NCBI GenBank assembly: GCA_002339015.1
Contig: DDJC01000010.1
Span: 418-7,285 of the forward strand
Length of the DNA: 6,868 nucleotides
Direction of reading: 5' to 3'
Source: Burkholderiales bacterium UBA1834
Lineage (GTDB): Bacteria > Pseudomonadota > Gammaproteobacteria > Burkholderiales > Burkholderiaceae_C
The notes beneath the pieces were generated by a model. It ran no database searches and was not told where the DNA came from. It was given only the letters and a program-made list of their open reading frames with translations. The translations under genes were made by a program, and so were the position numbers. Below, piece after piece: positions 5,464 to 6,868 of the stretch (positions are counted from its first letter, which is position 1; every line of letters begins with the position of its first letter).

Positions 5464-6868
5464 TCAGTCAGCCCGGCGCAAGGTGGCCAGCACAGGCCGG
5501 TTGAGCAGGCCGCGCAGGCTCCACCAACCGGCCAGCATCACCAGCAAGGCGCCCACGGCCGCACCGCCCAGCGGGCCCCACCACGGCGGCGCCCACGGAA
5601 AGTCAAACACCTTGAAGGCCAGCGCGCCACCGATGGCCAGCGCCGCCAGCGAGGCCATGCCACCGGCCAGCAGGCCCTGGCTGGCCAGCTCCAGCCGCTG
5701 CACGCGCGCCAGGTGCTCGCGGCTGGCGCCCAGGGCGCGCATCACGGCCCAGTCACCCGCACGCCGCTCGCGTGAGGACCACAGGCCCGCCAGCAGCACC
5801 AGCACGCCCGCCGTCAGCGTGAACAGGAAGAGGAACTCCACCGCACGGATCACCTGGTCCAGCACACGCTGCACCTGGCCCACCGTCATGCTCACATCCA
5901 CCACGGTCACGTTGGGGAACTGGTTCACCAGCGTGCGGTCCAGGCTGCTGCCCGGCGCCACGCGGAAAGCCGAGATGAAGGTGGCCGGCCACTGCGGCAT
6001 GTCGGCCACCGGCGCCATCACGAAGAAGTTGACCCTCATCGAGCCCCAGTCCACCTTGCGCAGGCTGGTGATGCGCGACTCGGACTGCTGTCCCCCCACG
6101 TCGAACAGCAGACGGTCTCCCAGCTTCAGGCCCAGGGTCTTGGCAATGCCCTCTTCCATGCTCATCTCGCCCGCGCCCGTGTCCGTGCTGCGGTAACGGC
6201 CGGCCACCACCTCGTTGTGGCGCGGGGCCTGCTCGGCATAGCTCAGGTTGAACTCCCGGTCCACGAGACGGCGCGCGCGGTCTTCGGTGTACTCGTCCGG
6301 GCGCACGGCCTTGCCATTGATACCCACCAGGCGCGCGCGCACCATCGGGTACCAGTCGAAACGCTCGACACCGCCCTGCTTGAGCGCCTGCCGGAAGGCC
6401 TCGGCCTGGTCAGGCTGCACGTTGATCACGAAGCGGTTGGGCGCATCGGGCGGCGTGGCATTGCGCCAGCTGGCGATCAGGTCCGTGCGGATCAGGATCA
6501 GCAGGAACACGGCCAGCAGGCCCAGCGACAGCGCCGACACCTGCGTGATGGTCGCGGCCGGCTGCGCCACGAGCGCGCGGATCGCCTGGCGCCACACCAC
6601 AGGCAACGTTGAGGCCGAAGGCCTGTCAAGCCAGCGCCGCAGGGCCCACAGCACCAGGCCGGCCAGCAGCGACAGCACGACCACGGCCGTCAGCACGCCG
6701 CCCAGGGCGATGGAGGCCATCAGCGGGTCGCGCACCACCAGCGCCAGCAGGGTGACCATGGCCAACACGCCGCCTGCCATCACGCCCACGGACGCGGCCT
6801 TGGGCGTGCCCAGATCGCGCCTCAGCACGCGCAAAGCCGGCACCTGGGCCAACTGCAGCAGCGGCGGC
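5464..6868 (-). CDS. ABC transporter permease, YbbP-like (FtsX/MacB superfamily), C-terminal part
   Basis: The last 467 residues of a large inner-membrane permease; the frame is open through the right edge and the N-terminal part is missing. The visible start (PPLLQLAQVPALRVLRRDLG) matches the interior of YbbP-type proteins, which total about 800 residues in E. coli. In order there are three hydrophobic segments (about 25-46, 50-76 and 103-126), then a periplasmic domain of about 210 residues with the YbbP-like DWGSMRVNFFVMAP and PATFISAF motifs (273-301). The C-terminal FtsX-type core follows: TM at 340-362, the cytoplasmic loop SRERRAGDWAVMRALGASR that contacts the ATPase, then TMs at about 393-415 and 428-448, ending RPVLATLRRAD. 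YbbP works with the ATPase YbbA, usually encoded just upstream, here beyond 6868. The transported or extracted substrate is not established in this family. The true start codon is outside the window. Confidence 0.92.
   Translation of the reverse strand, partial: PPLLQLAQVPALRVLRRDLGTPKAASVGVMAGGVLAMVTLLALVVRDPLMASIALGGVLTAVVVLSLLAGLVLWALRRWLDRPSASTLPVVWRQAIRALVAQPAATITQVSALSLGLLAVFLLILIRTDLIASWRNATPPDAPNRFVINVQPDQAEAFRQALKQGGVERFDWYPMVRARLVGINGKAVRPDEYTEDRARRLVDREFNLSYAEQAPRHNEVVAGRYRSTDTGAGEMSMEEGIAKTLGLKLGDRLLFDVGGQQSESRITSLRKVDWGSMRVNFFVMAPVADMPQWPATFISAFRVAPGSSLDRTLVNQFPNVTVVDVSMTVGQVQRVLDQVIRAVEFLFLFTLTAGVLVLLAGLWSSRERRAGDWAVMRALGASREHLARVQRLELASQGLLAGGMASLAALAIGGALAFKVFDFPWAPPWWGPLGGAAVGALLVMLAGWWSLRGLLNRPVLATLRRAD

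Noticed and set aside
6850..6852. TTG start for the permease near the right edge
   Set aside because: The frame continues to the window edge and the residues before it (PPLLQ) match the interior of YbbP-type proteins, so the gene is simply cut by the window.
1..6868. A new defence, mobile or biosynthetic system
   Set aside because: Every sizeable open region is explained by a known family, base composition looks uniform, and there are no recombinases, repeat arrays or unassigned coding gaps above 300 bases.

Overview
The window looks like an ordinary chromosomal stretch of a GC-rich, motile Gram-negative bacterium. The most likely group is the betaproteobacterial order Burkholderiales. This rests on strong G/C preference at third codon positions, the style of the LysR, MCP and CheW proteins, and sigma-28-like promoters in front of the chemotaxis genes. 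I did not recognise a species. There are no tRNA or rRNA genes, insertion sequences, integrases, CRISPR arrays or phage genes.

Layout. (1) 1-828, plus strand: the 3' part of a LysR-family regulator whose DNA-binding domain lies before the window. (2) 728-2143, minus strand: a complete carotenoid-oxygenase-family protein (471 aa) with all four iron-binding histidines. Its 3' end overlaps the LysR gene tail to tail by 101 bp. (3) 2144-2281: a control region between divergent genes, with a good minus-strand sigma-70 promoter, a pair of 18-bp direct repeats 42 bp apart, and a small palindrome near the predicted transcription start. (4) 2282-2938, plus strand: a TetR-family regulator, probably controlling the oxygenase. 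(5) 3094-4650 and 4822-5406, plus strand: a transmembrane chemoreceptor and a CheW coupling protein. Each is preceded by a FliA/sigma-28-like promoter with the same 11-nt spacing, and a clear intrinsic terminator follows cheW. (6) 5464-6868, minus strand: the C-terminal 467 residues of a YbbP-type ABC transporter permease (FtsX/MacB superfamily), running off the right edge.

How the genes work together. There are three functional blocks. The oxygenase and the TetR regulator form a divergent enzyme-regulator pair; the enzyme cleaves a C=C bond in an apocarotenoid or similar substrate, and the regulator probably senses the substrate or product. The chemoreceptor and CheW are partners in a chemosensory signalling array and appear to be co-regulated with late flagellar genes. 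The permease is a separate unit whose ATPase should lie just beyond 6868.

I see no convincing undescribed system. The most interesting points are the matched sigma-28 sites, the architecture of the oxygenase/TetR control region, the absence in the oxygenase of the lysine expected of stilbene cleavers, and the LysR tail that exists only because its frame runs into the oxygenase gene.
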